Shown here: one piece after another, positions 12,566 through 20,767 of the stretch
Position numbering within the stretch: the stretch's first letter is position 1
Layout: each line of letters begins with the position of its first letter
IMG/VR virus record: IMGVR_UViG_3300033153_005390
Span: 1-21,206 of that record
DNA length: 21,206 nt
From: a virus
Reading direction: 5' to 3' (one strand)
The notes under the pieces: model-generated
Told to the model about the DNA's origin: nothing
The model's input: the letters and a program-made list of their open reading frames with translations, nothing else
Database searches by the model: none
Translations under genes and position numbers: made by a program

Positions 12566-14350
12566 TTATTTACCTTTAAATCCAAATAAACCATTAAAAA
12601 GCCACAGATGTTCCTTTGTATTTTGAAGGGTTTGTGTATTTTCTACCTTATCTACAATAAAGCCATTAATAACTTCATCAAGTTCACTAATATCTTCACT
12701 ATTTGTCGTAGTAATAGACCAACTATCAATCATTGCTTTAGCTTGACCTTTAGATTTTTCTAAATCTTTAAAAGATGTCATCCCAACAAAACAACACATA
12801 CCTATAGACATTAAAAGGTCATCATGGTAACCTTTCATATGGTCGGGTCTACCATTAATATGTGAAAAAGTGTCCATTTCATTAATAGCTCTAATTGACC
12901 TAACTTTAAAGGTATCCATTCTAATAGATTTTTCCATCTCAGATACTATTGTATTTCTATTTTTTTGAAAATTAATTCCTGGTAATTTACCTTTATTCAT
13001 ATGTTTTTGTAAAGTTCTATTATTTTCTAATACATCTATACCTACAGTGACATCATAATACATTGATTTTTTAGAGTACCCCAATTCAATTAATTTAAGA
13101 ACTGTAGAGGCTCCCCAACCACCCGTAATGTCAACAACTATGAAAGCATTATACGATTCTCCATAATATTTACATATTTCACCTAAAATATCTGGGGCGG
13201 TCTTTCCTTTATATTCCGCAACCTGATATCCAGTAGTATAATCCCAAATACAAATGCCAGCAAAATCATCAGAAGAACCACTAGAAGGGTCTGCAGCTAA
13301 TATATATTGATGGTCTTTAGTTGGGTCTTCCCAAATCCACATATTACCATCCATCCACTCTTTTCTAATTGGGTCTTTAACATTATCCTTTTTTTGTCTT
13401 TCTACATATTTTTCAACAATAACATTATCACCTGAACCTAAAAAACTACATAAAAGTTCTTGGGAAATACTACGTGGGTTATGATTAAGTTGTGCACACA
13501 TATTTTCAAACCATTCTGAAGTGGGCTCCCAACCATCTTTAACTAAATCATTCCACTTACTTTTATCAAATTCCTCTTTTGTTTCTATAGTTTCTTCACC
13601 ATCTTTATTTCTTTCTTTTTTAACCCACGTCATACCATTATTATATCTAGGGTCTTCATACCATTTCATTTCAGTTATATAAAAATTATTATCACCAGAT
13701 TTAGCATTTGCATAAGCTTTATGATAAAGAGGGTCATAACCATTAGGGGTTGAAATTAAGATTGAACGTCCCCCAGTGGAGAGTGATGGTTGTGCCGCGG
13801 TATAAAATTCTTCACCCTTATTACCCTCAATAAATGCTGCCTCATCAACAACAATAACCGATGGTGTGTACCCCCTTAAAGCATCTTTTGAAGAAGCAAC
13901 CGCCTTAACTTCACTATTATTCCATAATTTATAATGTGAACTTGAATTTTTTTCACTATCAAACCATTCATCTGAATTTGGATTTCTGTAAACATCCATC
14001 CAACTAGGTAATTGTTTTGTAAAATCTTTAATTTTTTTAAGAAATTCTTTTGCTGTTTCTTGTTTATTAGCCGCTATCAATATTTTTTGTGTACTTTTAT
14101 TTGACGCTAAAGTAGTTACAATCGCTAAATAAGCCGCGGTTGTTGTAGTTATTCCTGCTTGTCTAGGTTTCATAACTATATTATGCTGATTATTAACATA
14201 AGCTATAATTAATTCTTTTTGTCTTGGGAATAATTTAAATGGTACAATACCATTTTGTGTTCTATCTTCTGTTTCAAGATAGGTTTCTATAGCATAAATT
14301 GGGTCCTTTATACATTTCCCAATTTCATATAACATTTGAGCCTTATTCAT
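12566..14350 (-). CDS. 17: Large terminase subunit, T4 gp17-like DNA-packaging motor
   Basis: ATP-driven motor and headful nuclease that fills the prohead through the portal. The 594 residues carry both domains. In the ATPase, PRQAGITTT (62-70) is the variant Walker A, VIVVDEAAF (165-173, D169 and catalytic E170) the Walker B, and ILISTPNG (197-204) the coupling motif. The RNase-H-like nuclease has the acidic residues AADPSSG (D354), VVDITGG (D407) and HDDLLMS (D510/D511), matching the three-acid site of T4 gp17. Length is close to the 610 of gp17. It begins right after a terminator, with only 30 bases in between, so it must have its own promoter. No small-terminase gene is seen directly upstream, where T4 has gene 16. 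Confidence 0.95.
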   Translation of the reverse strand: MNKAQMLYEIGKCIKDPIYAIETYLETEDRTQNGIVPFKLFPRQKELIIAYVNNQHNIVMKPRQAGITTTTAAYLAIVTTLASNKSTQKILIAANKQETAKEFLKKIKDFTKQLPSWMDVYRNPNSDEWFDSEKNSSSHYKLWNNSEVKAVASSKDALRGYTPSVIVVDEAAFIEGNKGEEFYTAAQPSLSTGGRSILISTPNGYDPLYHKAYANAKSGDNNFYITEMKWYEDPRYNNGMTWVKKERNKDGEETIETKEEFDKSKWNDLVKDGWEPTSEWFENMCAQLNHNPRSISQELLCSFLGSGDNVIVEKYVERQKKDNVKDPIRKEWMDGNMWIWEDPTKDHQYILAADPSSGSSDDFAGICIWDYTTGYQVAEYKGKTAPDILGEICKYYGESYNAFIVVDITGGWGASTVLKLIELGYSKKSMYYDVTVGIDVLENNRTLQKHMNKGKLPGINFQKNRNTIVSEMEKSIRMDTFKVRSIRAINEMDTFSHINGRPDHMKGYHDDLLMSIGMCCFVGMTSFKDLEKSKGQAKAMIDSWSITTTNSEDISELDEVINGFIVDKVENTQTLQNTKEHLWLFNGLFGFKGK

Positions 14351-14362
14351 AGAGTTTTATCT

Positions 14363-14370
14363 ATAAATAT
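14363..14370 (-). promoter_or_regulatory. ATATTTAT motif 12 nt upstream of the terminase start
   Basis: The minus strand reads AAAGATATTTATAGAT. The gap between the upstream terminator and the terminase ATG is only 30 bases, and this is the only recognisable element in it. It is the strongest single argument that the motif drives transcription. Confidence 0.55.
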
Positions 14371-14379
14371 CTTTAGGCA

Positions 14380-14404
14380 TAAAAAAACCCGCAATAGCGG
14401 GTTT
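14380..14404 (-). terminator. Rho-independent terminator after the 645-aa structural gene
   Basis: On the minus strand AAACCCGC and GCGGGTTT form an 8-bp stem around a 4-base loop (TATT), with seven T in all from the stem end onward. It ends the surface-protein unit 27 bases past the stop of the 645-aa gene. Confidence 0.87.
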
Positions 14405-14431
14405 AAAGAATAATTAAATTATTTTTTTTAT

Positions 14432-16369
14432 TTAATTTAAATAAGAACCTATTTTTTTAACTAAATTCATATCACCAGAATCTAATGCCGCGTCAATAGC
14501 TCTTTCTAAGTCTCTTTTACTCATACTAGAATAATTTGGTTCTGTATCTTCTGGTGGTTGGTCTTCTATGCCAGCAGGGTTAACTTCTTGTCCACCTGGT
14601 TGTGTTAAAACATCATCGTCGGGTGGGATATCATCTGGTGGTGTTTCATCCTCTGGACTATCTTCATAACCACCAGTACTATCTTTATACGCTTCATTCC
14701 TCAATTGTTCCAATGCCTCCTTTGCCATTGTTTCAACCCTATTTTTAGCGTCTTGGTCACCATTAAGTAGTCCCTTTATTAAATTATTAAAATCTTCTGT
14801 GGGTAACTGTTGTAAATAATTAAATGTTAATGATATAACCTCTTGATTATCTACAGGTATATTTTCAACAATTTTAGTCCAAATATGTTGACCTAATCTT
14901 ATATCGTTTGTTTCAGCATCTAAATTATCAGTATTATCCAAAACGTGTTGTCTCAAATCTCTATCTTGTGGTAATGAATGTAATGACATTAATTCCATAA
15001 CACCCTTTGTTAATTCATGTAATAATATTGGAAATACCATTCCCTGTGCAATTATTTTTGGTTTATCACCAGAAAGGTCAATCCTAGAATTCCCTGCATG
15101 AATACCTTGGCTACCCTCAGTCTTTATTGTATTATCATCCAACGCCCAATAATTAAAATCATTAGCCGCCATAATATTACCATAATCTCTAGATAAATCT
15201 GGTACATTTTGTGCTAATTCATCATCCATAAAATGTAAATTTTGTGATTTTCTAGCTGCCCCATGCATAAGTGCATTATTAAAACGTCTTCTTGTTATCT
15301 CATTTTTAACTTCCTCATTAGATGCTCCCTCCGGTTTGGGTATATTACCCTTTTCATGTTTTAACTGACCTTTATCTATAGCACTAACCTTAAACCTCGC
15401 TTGTCTAGATAATTGTTCAGCCTCTTGGGGTGAAATATTTCTACCAACAACCATCATAGGGTTTAACCCAGTTATTGTAGCTTCAACATCAACAGCGTCT
15501 GCTGGCATATTAAATTGTGCCCTAATCATTTCCACAGCTTTTCTTTCAAGATTTTCAATACCATATTCATATTCTTTTTTAGCGGCCTCCATTAAAGAAT
15601 TTCCTAATAACTGTTGTGCATCTTCAATGGTTACCCTATCGTGGCCTACTTTTTCTCTAATTTTTTCTTGTATTTCACGAAAAACTTCATCAGATATATT
15701 TTTAGCTAATTCTCTTTCCAGATGTTCAGAATAGTCATGTTCTCCAGATTCGAAATTTCTTCTTACATTATCGTTCATATTTGCTTCAGATATTAATTGT
15801 TTACTAAATTCTTCGACCAATTCTGATTTGCTCATAATTGGGTTTTGTGTTTCTTTAAGAATACTAATAATATTTGATTCTGACAACGATATTTTACCAT
15901 AATTATTAACTATTTCTTTAAAAGAATTTTTTGTAATAATTTTACTTTCATTTTTTTGTAGTTCTACGGTATTACCTTCTTTATCTGTATATTTTACAAT
16001 CTTATTTGGGTTTCTTTGTTTAATTTCATCAGCAGTTACCTCTGGGTCATCGTCATCAATACCCACAGTAATATCTTCATCAACATTTTCATCGTCATGT
16101 AAAAGATATTTTTCATCTCCTTTTTCAGATTCTTCTAAATCAGGGTATTCTTCATTCACTATCTTACCACCAGAATTAATAAATAAATTATAATCGATTC
16201 CATTCTCATTACCAGTCCAATCCTCTTCTTCATTATCAGAATCCCATAAAATAAAGCCATACTTATTAGTGTTAGGGTCTACTTTATCTAATACTACACC
16301 ACTATCATGGTCTAATGTTACCTTATCACCAGGGTTAAACTCTTCTTTAAGTGATTGTTTTTTTTTCAT
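14432..16369 (-). CDS. Probable large structural protein upstream of terminase
   Basis: A 645-residue protein without a named family known to me. Residues 11-60 look like a small SH3-like barrel (FNPGDKVTLDHDSGVVLDKVDPNTNKYGFILWD). Residues 72-115 are acidic. Residues 180-290 are helical, with 'EHLERELAKNISDEVFREIQEKIREKVG'. Residues 360-470 hold the most conserved-looking block, RRRFNNALMHGAARK...DLSRDYGNIMAANDFNYW...IIAQGMVFPILLHELTKGVMELMSLHSLP. The tail is Pro/Asp/Glu-rich and ends in a short helical hairpin. I recall the 'FP-x-L-x-HE-x-x-KG-x-ME' block from structural-region proteins of other large phages. The start MKKKQSLKEE has an L-K-E protease-type site. It overlaps the previous gene by one base (ATAATG) and ends at a terminator. 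Confidence 0.7.
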   Translation of the reverse strand: MKKKQSLKEEFNPGDKVTLDHDSGVVLDKVDPNTNKYGFILWDSDNEEEDWTGNENGIDYNLFINSGGKIVNEEYPDLEESEKGDEKYLLHDDENVDEDITVGIDDDDPEVTADEIKQRNPNKIVKYTDKEGNTVELQKNESKIITKNSFKEIVNNYGKISLSESNIISILKETQNPIMSKSELVEEFSKQLISEANMNDNVRRNFESGEHDYSEHLERELAKNISDEVFREIQEKIREKVGHDRVTIEDAQQLLGNSLMEAAKKEYEYGIENLERKAVEMIRAQFNMPADAVDVEATITGLNPMMVVGRNISPQEAEQLSRQARFKVSAIDKGQLKHEKGNIPKPEGASNEEVKNEITRRRFNNALMHGAARKSQNLHFMDDELAQNVPDLSRDYGNIMAANDFNYWALDDNTIKTEGSQGIHAGNSRIDLSGDKPKIIAQGMVFPILLHELTKGVMELMSLHSLPQDRDLRQHVLDNTDNLDAETNDIRLGQHIWTKIVENIPVDNQEVISLTFNYLQQLPTEDFNNLIKGLLNGDQDAKNRVETMAKEALEQLRNEAYKDSTGGYEDSPEDETPPDDIPPDDDVLTQPGGQEVNPAGIEDQPPEDTEPNYSSMSKRDLERAIDAALDSGDMNLVKKIGSYLN

Positions 16370-16788
16370 TATATTTTTACTTTATTCTCATTATATTTTA
16401 ATGCCAAATCCATTATATATAATTTGGATTCTACCAATTCTTTTTTCTCACCAAATTTAAACACAATTCTTTCAATTTCTGGGTCATCTTCTTCTTCATT
16501 CAATTTTTGCCAACCCAAAGCAATAATATCCTCAACTGCATTATAAATATCAAACACACCTGATTCTTGTACCAAATCCAAATCTAATTCATTTGTTTTA
16601 AGTGAACCTATCACTTTAACAACTGATGGGTCTGGTGATAAATCTGTTGTATCTGTTATAACAGAAGATTCATACCAACCTTCATCCCATTCCCATTTTA
16701 TTGAATTTGAAAATAAAAATTCGAACATATGTTCACCTTTAAATGTGGTGCCTATTTTATTTATGTATATTAAATATAAATCTTTCAT
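16369..16788 (-). CDS. Conserved phage hypothetical, structural region
   Basis: A 139-residue protein of mixed alpha/beta type. It begins with strands (LYLIYINKIGTTFKGEHMFEFLFS) and continues with 'WEWDEGWYESSVITDTTDLSPDPSVVKVIGSLKTNELDLDLVQESGVFDIYNAVEDIIALGWQKL' and 'RIVFKFGEKKELVESKLYIMDLAL'. The pattern 'YINKIG...GE-x-x-FEF-x-FS' and 'VFDIYNAVEDIIALGW' is familiar to me from unassigned proteins in other T4-like phages, so I regard it as conserved. The function is unknown. It overlaps the gene before it by 4 bases and the gene after it by 1, so it belongs firmly to the surface/structural operon. The ATATTTAT motif 23 nt upstream lies inside the end of the repeat-protein gene. Confidence 0.72.
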   Translation of the reverse strand: MKDLYLIYINKIGTTFKGEHMFEFLFSNSIKWEWDEGWYESSVITDTTDLSPDPSVVKVIGSLKTNELDLDLVQESGVFDIYNAVEDIIALGWQKLNEEEDDPEIERIVFKFGEKKELVESKLYIMDLALKYNENKVKI

Positions 16789-18821
16789 AAAGTAATTATT
16801 TTATAGGTTATATAAATATCTAATGAACTATCACCATTAATACCTGGGTTAGTAGATGCAATTAGTACTACACTATCATTAGGTGACCATGAATTTTGAT
16901 AAGCAGCCTCTTGAGTAAAGGTCCCATATGTATCAGTATTATATGCGGAACCCATTAACCCACTAGTGTGGCCCCACCGACACAACTCTGGGGCTGGTGG
17001 TGGAAACCCACCAGCTGAACACGAAGTTCCTGAATATTTTAAAATGAGCTCTACACCATTATTGTAAGGTGTTGTACCATAAATCTTTCTAGCGTTAGCT
17101 GCTATAATTTGTATGGCTTTTCCTACTCCAGGTGCAGGAATCATCTCAACAGTAACCGAAGTAGCAGTTAATACTGAAATTTGTGCAGGAACTAAACTTT
17201 TTTTAATAAATAAGGTTTGACAAGACGCAGAATAAGGTACTCCACCAACATTAAGTGATGGTGTATTAATGCCTGTTGGAGTTATTGTTGTTGCACTAGT
17301 ACCACCAGATATAGTAATCTTAGGTGTTATTATTTGTGGTCCAATGTATACTGGAGAACAACCTGATATAGAAGATGTATATAATGTACCACCAAACTCA
17401 CATAAATCTAAATTTGGTACATAAACTGTGTCATTTGTTGTCCCACTAATATGTGACCCACCCAACACAACACTTCTTAGTATATTATCTGATATTGTAT
17501 TTCCAGACCCAGCAAATATTCCAGAACTTGTACTACCACCACCAATATTATGGTCTGTGCCACCAAGAATTGCTGAATAATTACCATAAGCACCAATGGT
17601 TCCTGAAGCACTTGTTTGTCTAAAATGAACAAATGATGTTTCACCACTTGCAATAATTTTATTACTTACAGCATCCAATCCTCTACCACCAGAATGTGAA
17701 TTGGCACCACTTGCGATTGTTAGATGACCTTCAGCATGAGAATGGCTACCACTTGCGGAATCGCCTTCAGCGTGAGAATTAAGACCACTTGCCATTGCAA
17801 AACTACCTTCAGCGTGTGAATAAGTTCCACTGGCAGTTGTACCTTCACCTTCAGCGTGTGAATAATCACCACTTGCGGTTGTAAAGTCACATTCTGCATG
17901 AGAATGAATACCAATTGCTTTTGTATAATATCCTTCAGCGTGAGAACCTGCACCACTTGCGATTGTATTTTCTCCTTCAGCATGTGAAGCGAGACCACTA
18001 GCTAATGTACCTATACCTTCAGCGTGTGATGAAAATGTGGTTGCTGATGTCGCATCATTATATGGTATAGGCTGCGGAAAAGACGATAGACCACCTTCGG
18101 TGTGAGATGCTATACCAGTAGAAATATTCCCATATCCTTCAGCATGTGAATACCTACCACTAGCTAATGTATCACCACCTTCAGTATGAGAATGGCTACC
18201 ACTTGCGGTGGTTCTATTACCTTCAGCGTGAGAACCACTACCTTTCGCAGTTGTATCTATACCTTCTGCGTGAGAACCTAATTTACTTGATATTGTTCTC
18301 ACACCTTCTGCGTGTGATGCTACACCGCTTGATAATGTTCCATATCCTTGTGCATGAGATGAGTGTGTTGTCGCAGATGTTGGTGTTATTAATCCCTCCC
18401 CATTCACACCGCCAAAAGTAGAAGAATAAATAGCACCTGTAATGTTATTACTACCTTGTTTAAAATTTCCTTCTACAATCATTTCCCCAATAGTAACTGG
18501 TGAACACCCCGATATCGTAGATACCCATAACTCACTTATACATGTGGCTTCTGTATTTCCTGTAAATGTACTTGATGTGGTAATGCCACTAATTGATATT
18601 ATTACATCGTCATTTCTATATAAATTTATTGTTGAAGCACTTGAAACATAAATTCCACTTTCTACATATGTGTCACCACTAACACCAACAATAAAATTAG
18701 ATAATGTATTTAAAGATACTTTTTCTGTTTTATTATTAATAACATCCCATATTGGTATTAAATCTGTATCTTTTAATGCGTTACTGTTTATCGGTAGTTG
18801 GTCTATTCTTTTATTTGCCAT
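16785..18821 (-). CDS. YadA-head-like SHAEG repeat fiber or adhesin
   Basis: A 678-residue surface protein, probably a trimeric fiber that touches the host. Residues 1-45 (ANKRIDQLPINSNALKDTDLIPIWDVINNKTEKV) are an opening often seen on Bacteroidetes-phage virion proteins, likely a docking segment. Residues 155-379 contain about 16 copies of a 14-residue repeat, S-H-A-E-G-x-x-T-x-A-S-G-x-x. This is the Hep_Hag/YadA-head type left-handed beta-roll known from bacterial trimeric autotransporters. Two copies of an ISGCSPV-x-IG block (about 103-113, and again after the repeats) frame the roll. The C-terminal 130 residues, without repeats, are strand-rich (SLVPAQISVLTATSVTVEMIPAPG...) and may be the tip domain. 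The start overlaps the stop of the LamG-like gene by one base. Confidence 0.82.
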   Translation of the reverse strand: MANKRIDQLPINSNALKDTDLIPIWDVINNKTEKVSLNTLSNFIVGVSGDTYVESGIYVSSASTINLYRNDDVIISISGITTSSTFTGNTEATCISELWVSTISGCSPVTIGEMIVEGNFKQGSNNITGAIYSSTFGGVNGEGLITPTSATTHSSHAQGYGTLSSGVASHAEGVRTISSKLGSHAEGIDTTAKGSGSHAEGNRTTASGSHSHTEGGDTLASGRYSHAEGYGNISTGIASHTEGGLSSFPQPIPYNDATSATTFSSHAEGIGTLASGLASHAEGENTIASGAGSHAEGYYTKAIGIHSHAECDFTTASGDYSHAEGEGTTASGTYSHAEGSFAMASGLNSHAEGDSASGSHSHAEGHLTIASGANSHSGGRGLDAVSNKIIASGETSFVHFRQTSASGTIGAYGNYSAILGGTDHNIGGGSTSSGIFAGSGNTISDNILRSVVLGGSHISGTTNDTVYVPNLDLCEFGGTLYTSSISGCSPVYIGPQIITPKITISGGTSATTITPTGINTPSLNVGGVPYSASCQTLFIKKSLVPAQISVLTATSVTVEMIPAPGVGKAIQIIAANARKIYGTTPYNNGVELILKYSGTSCSAGGFPPPAPELCRWGHTSGLMGSAYNTDTYGTFTQEAAYQNSWSPNDSVVLIASTNPGINGDSSLDIYITYKIITL
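16812..16819 (-). promoter_or_regulatory. ATATTTAT motif 23 nt upstream of the 139-aa gene
   Basis: The minus strand reads TTAGATATTTATATAA. It lies within the last codons of the SHAEG-repeat gene, so it would be an internal promoter of the operon. Confidence 0.4.
17685..18359 (-). repeat. About 16 tandem 42-bp units encoding the SHAEG repeats
   Basis: The units recur every 42 bases with the plus-strand core ccttcagcgtgtgaa and its variants. The register is broken by one longer insert around 18020-18090 (SSFPQPIPYNDATSATTFS) and one shortened unit near 17745. One copy reads SHAEC and the last reads SHSGG. The regular coding phase shows this is a protein repeat and not a CRISPR array. Confidence 0.9.
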
Positions 18822-20530
18822 TATAATATTATTTTCTCTCCTGTTTCTGTTATAATAAAACAGTCTTTATCATATAATAAATATGTTGCAGGTGTCCCAG
18901 ATTTACAATCGCCACATAAATTTGATGTTGGTTGTATAATTTGTGCTCCGCCAAATGTTTCTCTTATACAATAACGGTTGCAATCAACGAAAAAATTATT
19001 TCTAATCTCCAATATATTAAGTGGTTTATCATAAAATCTTAATTGTGATAATTCCCCTAAAAACGAACCAGCAAAATAAGTTTCAAGTTGTAACCCTCTA
19101 TCTGCCGGGTCAGGACCATTAAATGTTTGTGATTCAACCAACCCTTGTGTGCCACCACCCCATGTTATATTAAATGGTACACCCAATTGTTTTGAACTCC
19201 ACTCATTTAATGCTCTTAATTGTAATCCTATAAAATCTTTTATTCTATAAACAACCCTACCATTAACCCAAAACCTTAATGTTCCAGTTGGCAACCCATT
19301 TTTAAATCCATTTCCCTGCACATAAGTTACTGTTATATGCATCCAAGAATCACCTGAAAGTATAACAGAATTTTCTGAATAACCCTCTTCCATTGTTGTG
19401 CCAGTCATCCTAAATTCGTTATTAAAACAAGAACCAGTTACAGTCATTTTTCTATAACCAATCTTACCATCAGGTTTAATTCTAAAACCTAATGCGTTTT
19501 CTGATAATTGGTCACACCAAGTTGATGTTGAAGCTGTTGTTATTGATGTATTGGCTTCCACATCACAAACACACCACCCACATTTGGCCCCAGCACGATG
19601 AGAACTTGTTGAAAACCAATTTTGACCCCCATTATTTATATTTAGTTGTTCATCTGGAGATAATGGTACTAAACCATCACAAGTATATAAACCTGTCTCA
19701 CCTGAAAACACATTCCTAAATTTATTTTCCGCTCTCGTACCTATATAAAAGAAAAATCCAGTATTGCCACTATAATCATCATTCAACGTTGTTCCTGTAT
19801 GGCCCGAACAAGCTGAATTATCCCATTTAATCCATGTTTCCATTGACCAACCATCACTAAACTCTGTTGGCATTAAATCATATATCATTGCCTCATCATC
19901 ACCATCTATAAGTTCTGTTGTCACACTAGTACCACTACATGATGTGGTTGTGGTAGTTGTTGCTGTTGTTTCTATTGGGTCAGGTTTTAAAAAGTCTAAT
20001 TTAAAATATCCCTGATAAAACCCACCATCCAAACAAACAGTATTTCCTACAATACAATCTCTACTTGTTGTTGTGGTACCTGTTCTAAATTCCCATGGAT
20101 AATCATATAAACCTTTGGTTGCTCCTGTAGCTGAAGTTATTGTATATCCAGTCACCGGATATAAAACAACTTTTGTATCTGCTGACGTTATTGTTACTGT
20201 TAACCCTGATAATACATCATATCTGCCATTATCAACCCCAGTTAACCCAAAATCACATAATGTAAAACCAGAAGATGGTTTTATTTCTGTTTCATCCCAT
20301 TCTGTTAAAGATGTTAATGAATTACCATCAGTTGTTGTACCACTTTGATTAATATCAAACCAAAGTACAAGGTCATTTGTTATTATTGTATAATCACAAG
20401 AGGTGTCTTGGCATGATGCTGCATAGAATAAACACTCACCCTGGTCATCCGAGGTAATGTGAAAGTCCCAATAATCGTCATTAATTAATTGGCCACCTAT
20501 GTTATTAAAATAATAATTACTAATTCCCAT
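18821..20530 (-). CDS. LamG/concanavalin-like lectin-domain surface protein
   Basis: A 569-residue Cys-rich protein (about 20 Cys) that is probably part of the host-contact apparatus. Residues 1-215 hold a short opening, Thr/Ser-rich beta segments and a poly-Thr linker (TTATTTTTTSC). Residues 225-520 look like a laminin-G/concanavalin jelly roll: 'SDGWSMETWIKWDN', 'GFFFYIGTRAENKF', 'SWMHITVTYVQGNGF...TLRFWVNGRVVYRIKDF' and 'FAGSFLGELSQLRFYDKPLNILEIRNNF'. The last block is the typical closing LamG strand, 'G-x-x-x-x-x-R-x-Y-x-x-x-L'. Such domains usually bind sugars. The C-terminus (ATYLLYDKDCFIITETGEKIIL) is a short strand-rich tag that I have met on other large-phage surface proteins. The ATATTTAT motif lies 5 nt before ATG 20530. 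Confidence 0.78.
   Translation of the reverse strand: MGISNYYFNNIGGQLINDDYWDFHITSDDQGECLFYAASCQDTSCDYTIITNDLVLWFDINQSGTTTDGNSLTSLTEWDETEIKPSSGFTLCDFGLTGVDNGRYDVLSGLTVTITSADTKVVLYPVTGYTITSATGATKGLYDYPWEFRTGTTTTSRDCIVGNTVCLDGGFYQGYFKLDFLKPDPIETTATTTTTTSCSGTSVTTELIDGDDEAMIYDLMPTEFSDGWSMETWIKWDNSACSGHTGTTLNDDYSGNTGFFFYIGTRAENKFRNVFSGETGLYTCDGLVPLSPDEQLNINNGGQNWFSTSSHRAGAKCGWCVCDVEANTSITTASTSTWCDQLSENALGFRIKPDGKIGYRKMTVTGSCFNNEFRMTGTTMEEGYSENSVILSGDSWMHITVTYVQGNGFKNGLPTGTLRFWVNGRVVYRIKDFIGLQLRALNEWSSKQLGVPFNITWGGGTQGLVESQTFNGPDPADRGLQLETYFAGSFLGELSQLRFYDKPLNILEIRNNFFVDCNRYCIRETFGGAQIIQPTSNLCGDCKSGTPATYLLYDKDCFIITETGEKIIL
18877..18884 (-). promoter_or_regulatory. ATATTTAT motif 55 nt upstream of the SHAEG-repeat gene
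   Basis: The minus strand reads ACATATTTATTATA. It is embedded in the last codons (YLLYDK region) of the LamG-like gene, at nearly the same distance from the next start as the scaffold copy. A coding coincidence is possible. Confidence 0.35.
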
Positions 20531-20535
20531 ATTAC

Positions 20536-20543
20536 ATAAATAT
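20536..20543 (-). promoter_or_regulatory. ATATTTAT motif 5 nt upstream of the LamG-like gene
   Basis: The minus strand reads CTAATATTTATGTAAT, with the same 5-nt spacing to the ATG as the portal copy. It lies in the 23-base gap after the 70-aa gene. Confidence 0.38.
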
Positions 20544-20553
20544 TAGATATTAT

Positions 20554-20766
20554 CTATATATCTTTTATTGTTCTTGTACCACCACTAAAAATAATTTCTT
20601 TCTTATTATCTATTGGATATGTTGCGTTCAGTTCTAACTCATCTATTTTACTGAAACACTCTTCCATTGTATCAAAATACAGTAAATTTTTTCTTGTATA
20701 TGTTTTACCCTCTGATTCAAGTAAAGCATAAACTGTATCATTTTCATATACTAATCTCCAGCTCAT
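20554..20766 (-). CDS. Hypothetical 70-residue protein
   Basis: A small protein I do not recognise. It begins with a strand pair (SWRLVYENDTVYALLESEGKTYTRKNLLYF), continues with a helix (DTMEECFSKIDELELN) and ends in a polar tail (IIFSGGTRTIKDI). The strand-strand-helix layout resembles the compact C-terminal domain of the protein at 3785-4510 (W-x-I...K-x-x...C-x-x-x-L), but the likeness is weak. It lies one base after the stop of the LRR-like gene and 23 bases before the LamG-like gene. Co-translation with the LRR-like gene suggests a small partner or chaperone of the surface proteins; this is inference from position. Confidence 0.62.
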   Translation of the reverse strand: MSWRLVYENDTVYALLESEGKTYTRKNLLYFDTMEECFSKIDELELNATYPIDNKKEIIFSGGTRTIKDI

Positions 20767-20767
20767 A

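Noticed and set aside
15010-15030. HELTK in the 645-aa protein as a zinc metalloprotease motif
   Set aside because: The zincin signature needs HExxH; the second His is missing and the block looks structural.
12240-16819. Plus-strand TATAAATA boxes (12239, 14362, 16811) as true T4 late promoters
   Set aside because: In that orientation they would drive transcription antisense to the structural genes with no plus-strand gene downstream; treated instead as the reverse of the minus-strand motif.
17685-18359. Regular 42-base repeats that could look like a CRISPR array
   Set aside because: Units are contiguous, degenerate and in one coding phase giving SHAEG repeats; there are no unique spacers and no cas genes.
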